From: F22 sp963675625
GTDB taxonomy: Bacteria; Bacteroidota; Bacteroidia; Bacteroidales; Bacteroidaceae
Length of the DNA: 64,000 nucleotides
Direction of reading: 5' to 3'
Assembly: GCA_963675625.1 (NCBI GenBank)
Contig: OY776497.1
Location: 310,001 to 374,000, forward strand
Part shown: in pieces, positions 1 through 7,774 of the stretch
Layout: every line of letters begins with the position of its first letter
Numbering within the stretch: the stretch's first letter is position 1
The notes under the pieces: generated by a model
What the model saw: only the letters and a program-made list of their open reading frames with translations
What the model was told of the DNA's origin: nothing
The model's database searches: none
Translations under genes and position numbers: made by a program

Positions 1-1140
1 ACTCACCAAACGACGGAATCCCATGGTGCGAGCATAGGCACGCATATTCTTATAATTAACATCCCCTCCATAGTAATATTCGATTTGATACCCCTCTTCC
101 TTTAGTAATTTGGGCCAAGATGTCATGTCTTGATACATATGTGGATAGTTAATCATAACTGCTCTAGGTAGTGCAGGTAAACCACTGAATATAGGCATCA
201 AACTACGTTGACTGGAATAACTATTGGCATAGAAGTTTGTAAAATTCACCCCAGTCTTAGCAATACTATCAAGATGCACGAGTACATTCTCATGTAAAAA
301 TGGTTTTTGTGATAAACTTGACATAGCCTGCGCCATAGCCCCATCTATCAAAACAAATACAATATTAGGTCTCGACACATTTAACAAAGAAGAAGTATTA
401 GGGTCTAAAGGAGACGGCTGCAAAGGCATCAACATCTCAGAAACTGTATCACCATCTTCATAAAAACGATATTCTGAAGAAAAGTCTTTAGGGTGTACCA
501 GAGACTCAACCAATGTAAAACATGGGTTTAAGGCTGCATGGTTGAGTTCTTTATTTGTACTAAAAAACACAATGCCACTATTCATCACCGATGTACCAAA
601 TCCTCCACGTATAGGAATGAAGATAATACCCATTAAAAGTAATCCCAACGCACTCTGAATGATACGATGAGTATACTCATGGCGTGTATCTTCAAGATGT
701 ACCATGGTATCAATCAATAGCTTTCGACCTATCTGATAAATAAAAATGGCATAAACAATCGCCAAAAAAACAATCCAGACAATCTGACCTGTAGAAGCTG
801 ACGGCCCACTACTATAGATATCTAGTCTATAATCACGCTGAGCATACAGCACCATGTCGGTAGCATATATGCCACCTACTGTTAACGCCACAATCCACAA
901 ATAAGTACGCTGAAAAAGCAACAGCCAGTCACTGCGCCACCATTGACGAATGATTAAAGCAAATAGAGGAATGGCACTAAGATATCCTGCCACAGCCAAA
1001 TCATGAGGTATGCCATTAAACATGACATCAAACACCTTATGAATAGGCATCATTTTATAATGATATAGCATAAAAATAGGCTTTTGAAAAAGGCCTATAA
1101 ACAGGAAAAAGATATAGTTCTTTAAAACGAATCTAAACAT
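1..1140 (-). CDS. LTA-synthase-like membrane sulfatase-fold protein (3' end outside window)
   Basis: An uninterrupted minus-strand frame of 380 codons starts with ATG at 1140 and runs off the left edge, so the C-terminus is missing. The N-terminal half (about residues 1-200) is hydrophobic, with several membrane segments. It is followed by an extracytoplasmic domain with the strand RPNIVFVLIDGAM, which resembles the metal-binding start of alkaline-phosphatase/sulfatase folds, and SSQRSLMPIFSGLP, where the nucleophile region of LtaS-like enzymes lies. In Bacteroidota such proteins are annotated as LTA synthase family sulfatases and probably transfer phosphoglycerol or phosphoethanolamine to envelope glycans or lipids; the substrate here is unknown. 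It is divergent from the GH97 gene. Confidence 0.8.
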   Translation of the reverse strand, partial: MFRFVLKNYIFFLFIGLFQKPIFMLYHYKMMPIHKVFDVMFNGIPHDLAVAGYLSAIPLFALIIRQWWRSDWLLLFQRTYLWIVALTVGGIYATDMVLYAQRDYRLDIYSSGPSASTGQIVWIVFLAIVYAIFIYQIGRKLLIDTMVHLEDTRHEYTHRIIQSALGLLLMGIIFIPIRGGFGTSVMNSGIVFFSTNKELNHAALNPCFTLVESLVHPKDFSSEYRFYEDGDTVSEMLMPLQPSPLDPNTSSLLNVSRPNIVFVLIDGAMAQAMSSLSQKPFLHENVLVHLDSIAKTGVNFTNFYANSYSSQRSLMPIFSGLPALPRAVMINYPHMYQDMTSWPKLLKEEGYQIEYYYGGDVNYKNMRAYARTMGFRRLVS

Positions 1141-1180
1141 CCGGTTAAGTCTAAGTGAACAATAATTTAGTTATAGCCCA

Positions 1181-1188
1181 CAAATATA
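1181..1188 (-). promoter_or_regulatory. -7 element of the sulfatase-fold gene
   Basis: On the minus strand this reads TATATTTG, a match to the Bacteroidota -7 consensus TAnnTTTG, about 40 bases before the ATG at 1140. I see no good -33 TTTG at the usual distance, so this is only a half match. Confidence 0.4.
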
Positions 1189-1275
1189 GGGCTTTTCCTC
1201 AACTTATGAAAACGATTGCAACTCAAAACAAGTAAGACTTTGTATGCAAACGATGGAATACCACATTATTATCGT

Positions 1276-1283
1276 TATTTTTG
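1276..1283 (+). promoter_or_regulatory. -7 element of the GH97 gene
   Basis: TATTTTTG matches TAnnTTTG and lies about 65 bases upstream of the GH97 ATG. No clear -33 element is visible at 19-21 bases, which could mean the gene needs an activator; that is inference. Confidence 0.4.
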
Positions 1284-1348
1284 TGACAAATAGACCTTTA
1301 TCATAAGAAGGCAACATACCATTTATTTTAATCTAAAAAAATTAGACA

Positions 1349-3499
1349 ATGAAGCAGTTAATCTTAAAGAATCAGTTTTTTATGCTACTGATTGCTGCCA
1401 TTCTGATGTGCGTTCCAACATCAGTAATCGCCGGAGAAAAACAAACGTTGACCTCTCCCGACGGTGCTCTACACATGGAATTTACCCTGAACTCAAAAGG
1501 TACTCCAGTGTATTCGTTGTATTTTAACAACAAAGAAGTAATAAAACCATCTACTCTAGGCTTGCAGTTAGTAGCTCCAGAAAAAGATCTTATGGATGGA
1601 TTTACTATAAGTGACACTCAAACGTCTAGTTTCGACAATACTTGGAAACCAGTATGGGGAGAAACTAAATTTATCCGCAATCACTACAACGAATTAGCCA
1701 TAACTCTCGATCAGACTTCTACAAAACGTCATATTATTGTTCGTTTCCGTCTATTCAATGATGGACTTGGCTTCCGTTACGAATTTCCACGTCAGCCCAA
1801 CCTTGGTGATTTTGTATTGCGTGAAGAAAAAACACAATTTGCCATGCCTGGTGATCTAACAGCTTGGTGGATTCCTGGTGATTTCGATACACAAGAATAT
1901 TTGTACACAACAAGTCGTCTTTCTGAAATCCGTGGTAAAATGAAGAAAGCGATCACACCAAATACCTCTCAGACTCCATTTTCAGAGACAGGTGTGCAAA
2001 CTTCATTGTTATTAAAGACAGATGATGGTATCTTTATGAACATCCATGAAGCAGCATTAGTAGATTATTCATGTATGCATCTTAACCTAGACGACAAAAA
2101 TTTTGTATTCACTTCTTACTTAACTCCAGATGCGCAAGGCAAGAAAGGGTATCTAATGGCTCCAGCAACATCACCATGGCGTGTCGTTATGGTCAGTGCT
2201 AATGCAGCTGGTATTCTAGCCAATAAGATGGAATTAAACTTAAATGAACCTTGCAAACTAAAAGATACTTCATGGATTCATCCTATGAAATATATTGGTG
2301 TATGGTGGGAAATGATCACTGGAGCTAAAACTTGGGCATACACAGATGCTACTGGCCTGAAACTAGGTGTCACTGACTACTCAAAGGAAAAGCCTAATGG
2401 TCGTCACGGTGCAACAACCGAACATGTCAAAGAATATATCGATTTTGCTGCAGCCAATGGTTTCGATGGAGTATTGGTAGAAGGTTGGAATATTGGTTGG
2501 GAAGACTGGTTCGGTCATTCAAAAGACTTTGTATTTGACTTTATCACTCCTTATCCAGATTTTGATGTGAAAGAAATTCACCGCTACGCAAAATCCAAAG
2601 GAATCAAAATGATTATGCACCACGAGACATCTGGTTCAACTCGCAACTACGAACGTTGGATGGATAAAGCTTATCAATTTATGGTAGACAATGGCTATCC
2701 TGCTGTGAAAAGTGGTTATGTAGGTAATATGCTACCACGTGGTGAACACCACTATGACCAATGGATTGTAAATCACTATATGTATTCGTTGAAAAAAGCA
2801 GCTGATTATAAGATTATGCTCAATGCTCACGAAGCTGTACGCCCTACAGGCCTTTGCCGTACATATCCTAACTTAATCGGCAACGAAAGTGCACGTGGTA
2901 CTGAATATGAGGCTTTCGGTGGAAACAATCCTGATCATACTGTAATTCTTCCATTTACTCGTCTCAAAGGTGGCCCTATGGATTATACTCCAGGTATCTT
3001 TGACACACAACTTAATTGGTTAGGTCACGATAATCACTCTCAAGTCATGACTACATTGACCAAACAGTTGGCACTTTACGTGACCATGTATTCTCCATTA
3101 CAAATGGCCGCCGATCTTCCTGAGAACTATAAGAAGCATATGGATGCCTTCCAGTTCATTAAAGATGTAGCAATCGATTGGGATGATACCAAATATTTGG
3201 AAGCTGCCCCTGGCGATTACTTGACTATTGCCCGTCTTGCTAAAAATAGCGAAAACTGGTTTGTTGGTGGTATTACTGACGAAAATCCACGTACCTGCAA
3301 AATTAAGCTGGATTTTCTAGAACCAGGTGCAAAATATACAGCGACTATTTACCAAGATGGTAAAGATGCGGATTATCTAAAGAATCCTCAGAGCTACAAA
3401 ATAACAACACGTACAGTAAGCTCTAAGACTACTTTGAAAATTTGGGAAGCTGCATCTGGAGGTTTTGCAATCTCTTTAAAAAAGATAACTAAGAAGTAA
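1349..3499 (+). CDS. susB: GH97 alpha-glucosidase, SusB-like inverting type
   Basis: 716 residues with a signal peptide (about residues 1-29, ending VIAG), so probably periplasmic. The GH97 layout is present: N-terminal beta-sandwich, central TIM barrel, short C-terminal beta domain. Glutamates at 378 (VLVEGW), 426 (HHETSG), 495 (NAHEAVRPTG) and 519 (TEYEAF) sit at a constant offset of 13 from SusB Glu391, 439, 508 and 532, the calcium-binding and catalytic residues of the inverting enzyme. The position used as Asp nucleophile by retaining GH97 members reads VKSG here, which also favours inversion. It likely releases glucose from alpha-glucans such as maltooligosaccharides. No susC/susD or regulator is adjacent, so it stands alone. 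Confidence 0.93.
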   Translation: MKQLILKNQFFMLLIAAILMCVPTSVIAGEKQTLTSPDGALHMEFTLNSKGTPVYSLYFNNKEVIKPSTLGLQLVAPEKDLMDGFTISDTQTSSFDNTWKPVWGETKFIRNHYNELAITLDQTSTKRHIIVRFRLFNDGLGFRYEFPRQPNLGDFVLREEKTQFAMPGDLTAWWIPGDFDTQEYLYTTSRLSEIRGKMKKAITPNTSQTPFSETGVQTSLLLKTDDGIFMNIHEAALVDYSCMHLNLDDKNFVFTSYLTPDAQGKKGYLMAPATSPWRVVMVSANAAGILANKMELNLNEPCKLKDTSWIHPMKYIGVWWEMITGAKTWAYTDATGLKLGVTDYSKEKPNGRHGATTEHVKEYIDFAAANGFDGVLVEGWNIGWEDWFGHSKDFVFDFITPYPDFDVKEIHRYAKSKGIKMIMHHETSGSTRNYERWMDKAYQFMVDNGYPAVKSGYVGNMLPRGEHHYDQWIVNHYMYSLKKAADYKIMLNAHEAVRPTGLCRTYPNLIGNESARGTEYEAFGGNNPDHTVILPFTRLKGGPMDYTPGIFDTQLNWLGHDNHSQVMTTLTKQLALYVTMYSPLQMAADLPENYKKHMDAFQFIKDVAIDWDDTKYLEAAPGDYLTIARLAKNSENWFVGGITDENPRTCKIKLDFLEPGAKYTATIYQDGKDADYLKNPQSYKITTRTVSSKTTLKIWEAASGGFAISLKKITKK

Positions 3500-3571
3500 T
3501 ACATCCCCGTACAAATGATGTAATATAATTTGCATCAACTTATTTTGCTTACCTTTGGATAAGCATGAGAG

Positions 3572-3605
3572 AAGCCTGCTATGAGATTTTTCTTATAGCA
3601 GGCTT
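3572..3605 (+). terminator. hairpin after the GH97 gene
   Basis: An 11-bp perfect stem (AAGCCTGCTAT with its complement) and a 12-base loop, about 70 bases past the GH97 stop. The T run after it is weak (ACTTTAT). Confidence 0.6.
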
Positions 3606-3675
3606 ACTTTATAAGCTCCCCAATGTTTGCTGCTAAATATATCTATTTCACAACCAATATCTCCACAAAAGAATG

Positions 3676-3683
3676 TACCTTTG
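3676..3683 (+). promoter_or_regulatory. -7 element of the thioesterase gene
   Basis: TACCTTTG matches TAnnTTTG and lies 27 bases before the ATG at 3711. A -33 TTG is not evident. Confidence 0.45.
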
Positions 3684-3710
3684 TGATAAACTCAAAAAAG
3701 TCAACTAATT

Positions 3711-4163
3711 ATGGAAAAGATACACAATCCTTGGCACAAGCATCCAGATCACTACTGCATCGCCTGTGAACCCCGCAATCCGATGTGCTTACATATGGAA
3801 TTTTATCGAGATGGGGAAAGCGTGCTCTCAAAATGGTCACCAACAAAAGAACTTCAAGGATGGATGAACGTACTGCACGGCGGTATTCAAGGCTTGCTTA
3901 TTGATGAAGTCGCAGCTTGGGTGGTTATGGATCGCTTACAGGTCAAAGGAGTGACGAGTAAACTTGAAGTCAAATACCTAGCACCTATCCATATTACAGA
4001 CGGAGAATTGACCATTACAGGTAAAGTGCTACGCCAACGTAGAAACCTCGTAGAAATAGGAGTTACAATTAGCAAAGCAGATGGTACCATATGCACGACA
4101 GGAACTGCTATATATTTCACTTACAACGAAGCACAATCCAAAAATCATTCAGAATTTGGCTAA
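3711..4163 (+). CDS. PaaI-type hotdog-fold thioesterase
   Basis: 150 residues, the usual size of single-domain hotdog thioesterases. The hallmark N-terminal helix motif VLHGGIQGLLIDEVAAW is present at about residues 54-70; in the PaaI/4HBT family this HGG...DE region forms the acyl-CoA thioester site. The N-terminal CIACEP segment is frequent in Bacteroidota members. It probably hydrolyses an acyl- or aryl-CoA, but the substrate cannot be told. It has its own -7 element and a shared downstream hairpin, so it looks monocistronic. Confidence 0.82.
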   Translation: MEKIHNPWHKHPDHYCIACEPRNPMCLHMEFYRDGESVLSKWSPTKELQGWMNVLHGGIQGLLIDEVAAWVVMDRLQVKGVTSKLEVKYLAPIHITDGELTITGKVLRQRRNLVEIGVTISKADGTICTTGTAIYFTYNEAQSKNHSEFG

Positions 4164-4195
4164 ACTTACTGTGTATCACACAAATAACATAAGAA

Positions 4196-4233
4196 AATCC
4201 CTGAAAGTAGCTATCAGCTTGCTTCCAGGGATT
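4196..4233. terminator. bidirectional terminator between thioesterase and peroxiredoxin
   Basis: AATCCCTG pairs with CAGGGATT around an interrupted inner stem (AGCT/AGCT). It lies between two convergent genes and can serve both. Confidence 0.65.
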
Positions 4234-4251
4234 ATACATATGAAAACGTAA

Positions 4252-4968
4252 TTATTTGCCTAACTTACTCTCCACTTCTTCTTTAGAAAGTTCTTTTGTA
4301 CAGAAGAACCAATCATAACATTTCATTTCACCCTCATTGCCTTCTACTCGATCTTTTGCTACACCACAAGAGCCTGCAGGTGGCACAATCACTTCTTTAC
4401 CAGGACGCCAATCGGCTGGTAGTGCTACTCCAAAATTATCGACCGTCTGTAATCCGATAAGCACACGCTTAATTTCATCAAAGTTACGTCCAAGCGATAA
4501 GGGATAGTACAAAATAGTACGAATCACCCCAATAGGATCAATAAAAAAAACTGCACGAACAGCAGCTGTACTGCTTTCATTTGGTTGTATCATTCCATAT
4601 TTCGAAGCAACCTTCATACTGACATCATCTATAAGAGGAAAAGTTACTTCCACATCTTTCATTCCATTGAAATCTATTTTTTCTTTAATGGTACGCAGCC
4701 AAGCAATGTGACTATATAAACCGTCAATAGACAACCCTATTAACTGACAATTTAGAGCTTCATATTCTTTAATTTGACTACCAAAAGTCATAAACTCACT
4801 GGTACAAACTGGGGTAAAGTCAGCAGGATGACTAAATAATATAGTCCACTTTCCAAAAAAGTCCTCTGGAAATTTAATGGGACCTTGAGTTGTTACAGCT
4901 TCAAAAGCTGGTGCTTTATCCCCTATACGTGGCATAGCATGTACTTGTGTATTGTTCATTTCTTCCAT
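4252..4968 (-). CDS. peroxiredoxin (Prx6/AhpC-TSA type)
   Basis: 238 residues from the ATG at 4968. The open frame extends to 5067, but the promoter at 5008-5039 places transcription start near 5002, which rules the longer start out. The peroxidatic cysteine is Cys55 in DFTPVCTSE, within the PxxxT/SxxC motif. The C-terminal half carries GSCGVAKDR and KCYDWFFC, the extra cysteines seen in the long Prx6-like form, where they act as resolving or structural residues. It reduces hydrogen peroxide or organic peroxides in the cytoplasm. It is divergent from an ABM-domain monooxygenase, so the pair may share stress control. Confidence 0.9.
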   Translation of the reverse strand: MEEMNNTQVHAMPRIGDKAPAFEAVTTQGPIKFPEDFFGKWTILFSHPADFTPVCTSEFMTFGSQIKEYEALNCQLIGLSIDGLYSHIAWLRTIKEKIDFNGMKDVEVTFPLIDDVSMKVASKYGMIQPNESSTAAVRAVFFIDPIGVIRTILYYPLSLGRNFDEIKRVLIGLQTVDNFGVALPADWRPGKEVIVPPAGSCGVAKDRVEGNEGEMKCYDWFFCTKELSKEEVESKLGK

Positions 4969-5007
4969 AATGTAATTCTTTAAATGTGTTATTAATTTTT
5001 GATGCAT

Positions 5008-5039
5008 CAAAGATAAGCAATCATTGTAATAAATACAAA
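5008..5039 (-). promoter_or_regulatory. promoter of the peroxiredoxin gene
   Basis: On the minus strand, TTTG (5039-5036), a 20-base spacer and TATCTTTG (5015-5008) match the Bacteroidota consensus exactly. It gives a leader of about 35 bases and fixes the start at 4968. Confidence 0.8.
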
Positions 5040-5090
5040 TAGAAAAGAATAATAAACACATAGGCATTTTCTATAACATATTAGTAATGC

Positions 5091-5103
5091 TACTACAGTA
5101 GTA
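5091..5103. promoter_or_regulatory. palindrome in the peroxiredoxin/ABM divergent region
   Basis: TACTAC-A-GTAGTA is a perfect 13-base dyad between the two divergent promoters, about 52 bases upstream of one -33 box and 57 upstream of the other. It could be an operator; no regulator is identified. Confidence 0.3.
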
Positions 5104-5160
5104 AAAATTTTCAACATCACACTCCATAAAAAAAAACACAAGATTTACACCGATTAAGTA

Positions 5161-5192
5161 TTTGCTAATGTTGTAGAAATAGACTACTTTTG
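5161..5192 (+). promoter_or_regulatory. promoter of the ABM monooxygenase gene
   Basis: TTTG (5161-5164), a 20-base spacer and TACTTTTG (5185-5192) match the Bacteroidota consensus. The leader to the ATG at 5245 is about 47 bases. Confidence 0.8.
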
Positions 5193-5244
5193 TATATCTC
5201 CTACGGAAGAATATAATTGTATTATCACATTAAAATATAAGATT

Positions 5245-5529
5245 ATGATCAAGATTGTAGCAACTTGTCGAGTAAAAGCCGACAAAATTCAGGAACTAAT
5301 TGAGTTAACACGTCCACTAGTTGAAGGCTCAAGAGAAGAAGAAGGCAACATTAGTTATGGTTTACACCAAGATCTACAAGACAAGCAATCGCTTGCTTTT
5401 ATAGAATTTTGGAAAGACGAAAAAAGCATTGAGATTCACAGTCAAACGCCTCATTTTACAACAATCTGTCCTCAGATTAATGCGTTGTGTGAAACAGAAA
5501 TGACTATTCACATGTACAAAGAATTATAA
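5245..5529 (+). CDS. antibiotic biosynthesis monooxygenase (ABM) domain protein
   Basis: 94 residues, the length of the single-domain ABM/YgiN family. It has the ferredoxin-like pattern: a start strand IVATCRVKADKI, the helix ELTRPLVEGSREEEGN, then ISYGLHQDL and AFIEFWKDEKSIEIHSQTPHF, matching the conserved FxExW...H..T.HF block. Family members are cofactor-free monooxygenases or quinol oxidases, for example YgiN on menadiol. The actual substrate is unknown. Divergence from a peroxiredoxin suggests a role in oxidant or quinone stress. Confidence 0.83.
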   Translation: MIKIVATCRVKADKIQELIELTRPLVEGSREEEGNISYGLHQDLQDKQSLAFIEFWKDEKSIEIHSQTPHFTTICPQINALCETEMTIHMYKEL

Positions 5530-5564
5530 GAAATCGTTTAGAGACCTCACTCTAAACAACAAAA

Positions 5565-5603
5565 ACAATCACGCGTATTGGGTATATCCAATATGCGCGA
5601 TTG
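5565..5603 (+). terminator. terminator after the ABM gene
   Basis: CAATCACGCGTATTGG pairs with CCAATATGCGCGATTG across a short loop, followed by CTTTATAT, 37 bases past the stop. Confidence 0.75.
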
Positions 5604-5704
5604 CTTTATATATCTATTGTACTGTATATACAACACAAGTTGTTAAACAAATTGCTCCACTTTAGCAACAAGAATTCTACCTAAAGAAAGTAGAGATGAT
5701 TTTG

Positions 5705-6091
5705 TCACGAAGCTTGAAGATAATGAAGTTCTGTGTAAATTTCTTGAATATCATACATACCCCCTATATGTGCAGTGCACTTCTTACCTGATTGATCAGT
5801 ATAATCAAACTGCACACATCGTTGTGACCAATGTTTGGCAATCTTGACATTACGCATATTTTCATAATAAGCAGTTTGTCCTATATGAAATAATTTCCAT
5901 TTCACGCATTGCCGGCTTATAATAACTTTATCTTTTGCTGTAGCTAGGAAATGAATGACAGCAAAACATAAAGCAATAAGTAAAAGTTGAATGATTGTAC
6001 AATCAAAAATGAAATGAATAAGTGGAAGAAGGAGAAACCAATACATGCCTAAAATAAGCATGTGAAACCGTACTGAAAGTTTAAAAACCAT
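5705..6091 (-). CDS. small membrane protein, unknown function
   Basis: 128 residues. Two closely spaced membrane segments span about residues 10-30 and 33-50, followed by a basic, soluble tail of about 75 residues. The arrangement (two helices, then strands such as KVIISRQCVKWKLF and CVQFDYTD) resembles bacterial PH-domain membrane proteins, but the match is by shape only. It lies 192 bases downstream of the lipoprotein gene on the same strand. I see no strong promoter of its own, so the two may be cotranscribed. Confidence 0.6.
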   Translation of the reverse strand: MVFKLSVRFHMLILGMYWFLLLPLIHFIFDCTIIQLLLIALCFAVIHFLATAKDKVIISRQCVKWKLFHIGQTAYYENMRNVKIAKHWSQRCVQFDYTDQSGKKCTAHIGGMYDIQEIYTELHYLQAS

Positions 6092-6283
6092 TTTTGCTTT
6101 GTTGTAATAAGTTGCGTGATCTCTAAATGATGAGATCCTAATATCGGCGATAAAGGTAAAACTTTGTGTTGAGTAATGAAGTTATTTTACTATATAAAGC
6201 ACATCCATTATCACAATCAAATACAACAATAGTGACAAAACCACAATAACAGCGCATAAAAAAGCAATATATACAAAATAATA

Positions 6284-7138
6284 TCAATAGTAAACAATAT
6301 CGCGTGTTTGATAATCTAGTGCTTTCCCATCTCTCAAAACAACACGAGTAATCCAATTACCTTTCTTATCATACGTATATATGTAACTCATTTCGTAACT
6401 GACTTTATTCTGGTGCCCCTTAGGAGCACCAAGATAAATACCACTACGCACTACGTGATCCTTCACGATATCATTATATGCGTTATATACGTACTCGTGG
6501 TGAGTCGTTTCAGTATCGCCCTCAGCCATATGTTTTTCCCAAACTTCATGTACCCTTTGGTTGATTATAATTTCTTTTTTTTCAAGTGTACCCTCATAAA
6601 ATTTTTGAGTATACGACATTTCATCCAATGATGGATAATCAAAGTCTACTTCCCAATACCCATCGGCTAATTCTGAATTACTCTCAATATGTATAAGCGT
6701 ATCTTTAGTGTAACTATACTCAGCTTTAAACTCAGGATTGCCCTGAGCATCATAATTAAAGAAACCAATATATTGCCCATTTGGATCAATAATACTGACT
6801 TGCTTATTGAGCACTTGATCAGTATGAGATAGAGAAATAATGTGGTTTATAACACCTAACTCAGAAAATTCAATTTCGTAAGATTTATTACGAGCTACTA
6901 CAGCATGAGTCACCTCTTGAATAGATCCTCTAACATAGTGACCATCTTCTAATATAGGAGTATAGGTTTTGAGACGAATAGTTTTGACTGCCTCAACTAA
7001 ATTAAGATCTTGACTAGATGTGGGATACATCATATGCCACTGAGTCAATGTATGATTAAGGGAACGCGAACTGTGTGTACAAGACACAATCAATAAACTC
7101 AAAAAACAACATTGAGTATATAAAAATATTTTCTTCAT
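6284..7138 (-). CDS. lipoprotein, unknown function
   Basis: 284 residues with a lipoprotein signal: hydrophobic stretch and lipobox LIVSC at about residues 16-20, followed by THSS. After cleavage it would be anchored in the outer or inner membrane. The mature part is rich in aromatic beta strands; near the C-terminus YTYDKKGNWITR resembles the YD-type hairpin repeats of Bacteroidota surface proteins. No enzymatic motif is seen. A full promoter precedes it. Confidence 0.75.
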   Translation of the reverse strand: MKKIFLYTQCCFLSLLIVSCTHSSRSLNHTLTQWHMMYPTSSQDLNLVEAVKTIRLKTYTPILEDGHYVRGSIQEVTHAVVARNKSYEIEFSELGVINHIISLSHTDQVLNKQVSIIDPNGQYIGFFNYDAQGNPEFKAEYSYTKDTLIHIESNSELADGYWEVDFDYPSLDEMSYTQKFYEGTLEKKEIIINQRVHEVWEKHMAEGDTETTHHEYVYNAYNDIVKDHVVRSGIYLGAPKGHQNKVSYEMSYIYTYDKKGNWITRVVLRDGKALDYQTRDIVYY

Positions 7139-7202
7139 GACATCAATAATTTACTTTCGTTTTGACTATATATTTATGGAACGTTTATTATCATATAGGT
7201 AT

Positions 7203-7233
7203 CAAATATACTAATTAAGAATGAAGTAAACAA
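7203..7233 (-). promoter_or_regulatory. promoter of the lipoprotein gene
   Basis: On the minus strand, TTG (7233-7231), a 20-base spacer and TATATTTG (7210-7203). The leader is about 60 bases. Confidence 0.7.
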
Positions 7234-7260
7234 CATGGTACTATGTATACTTGTTAATAA

Positions 7261-7299
7261 AAAACGCTCTCATCAGTTACAAACTTATGAGGGCGTTTT
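7261..7299 (-). terminator. ssrA terminator
   Basis: AAAACGCCCTCAT pairs with ATGAGAGCGTTTT (one mismatch) around a 13-base loop and ends in a T run on the minus strand, directly after the tmRNA 3' end. Confidence 0.85.
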
Positions 7300-7306
7300 A
7301 TCGCTG

Positions 7307-7707
7307 TGGAGCTGGAGGGAGTCGAACCCTCGTCCAAATGGGGAACTAATAAGCTTTCTACATGCTTATCTTGGCCTAATTTTTTCGAGTTAGATTGAAA
7401 CCCAAGCCATCCGCTCTAACCTTATCCTCTTTATTTCACCAGCACTTTGAGGAAAGTACTGACTATCTCCGTCTCGACAGCACCGCTGAATCAGGGGACT
7501 ACGAAGACACAGGCCCTGAGCGATGTTACGTCTACCGCCTCTTCTGGGTCGGTAGATTAAGCTAACGTACTATAATTCAGTTAGGCAGCGTAAGCAAAAT
7601 TAGTTTCGCCAATTAAAAAAGTTTGATCACTGAGTTTAAAGTGCTAATAATCGACGCACTGCATGCTTACTCACCACCTCGGCCCACTGTCAAATCCAGT
7701 CAACCCC
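7307..7707 (-). ncRNA. ssrA: tmRNA (ssrA), tag GETNFAYAA
   Basis: The 5' end GGGGUUGACUGGAUUUGACAG and the 3' end GGGUUCGACUCCCUCCAGCUCCA form the tRNA-like domain; GGGGUUG pairs with CAGCUCC as the acceptor stem. The tag frame at 7610-7581 reads GGC GAA ACT AAT TTT GCT TAC GCT GCC TAA, that is GETNFAYAA plus stop, preceded by the charged alanine in the product. The CCA tail is not encoded: the bases after the discriminator are CAG. The RNA rescues stalled ribosomes and marks the unfinished protein for Clp proteolysis. It has its own promoter and terminator. Confidence 0.96.
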
Positions 7708-7719
7708 AGTGATAGGCTG

Positions 7720-7751
7720 CAAATATACGACTTATTTGCAACATAACCAAA
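7720..7751 (-). promoter_or_regulatory. ssrA promoter
   Basis: On the minus strand, TTTG (7751-7748), a 20-base spacer and TATATTTG (7727-7720). Predicted transcription start is near 7714, a few bases before the mature 5' end at 7707, as expected if RNase P trims the precursor. Confidence 0.85.
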
Positions 7752-7774
7752 CAATTTGAGTGATTATCTTATCA

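Noticed and set aside
1372..1617. 81-residue minus-strand frame inside the GH97 gene
   Set aside because: Antisense shadow of a well-supported gene.
4969..5067. Longer N-terminus for the peroxiredoxin
   Set aside because: It would start upstream of the mapped promoter pattern and adds no conserved residues.
6138..6356. 72-residue minus-strand frame
   Set aside because: Overlaps the end of the lipoprotein gene in another frame, has no promoter and no motif.
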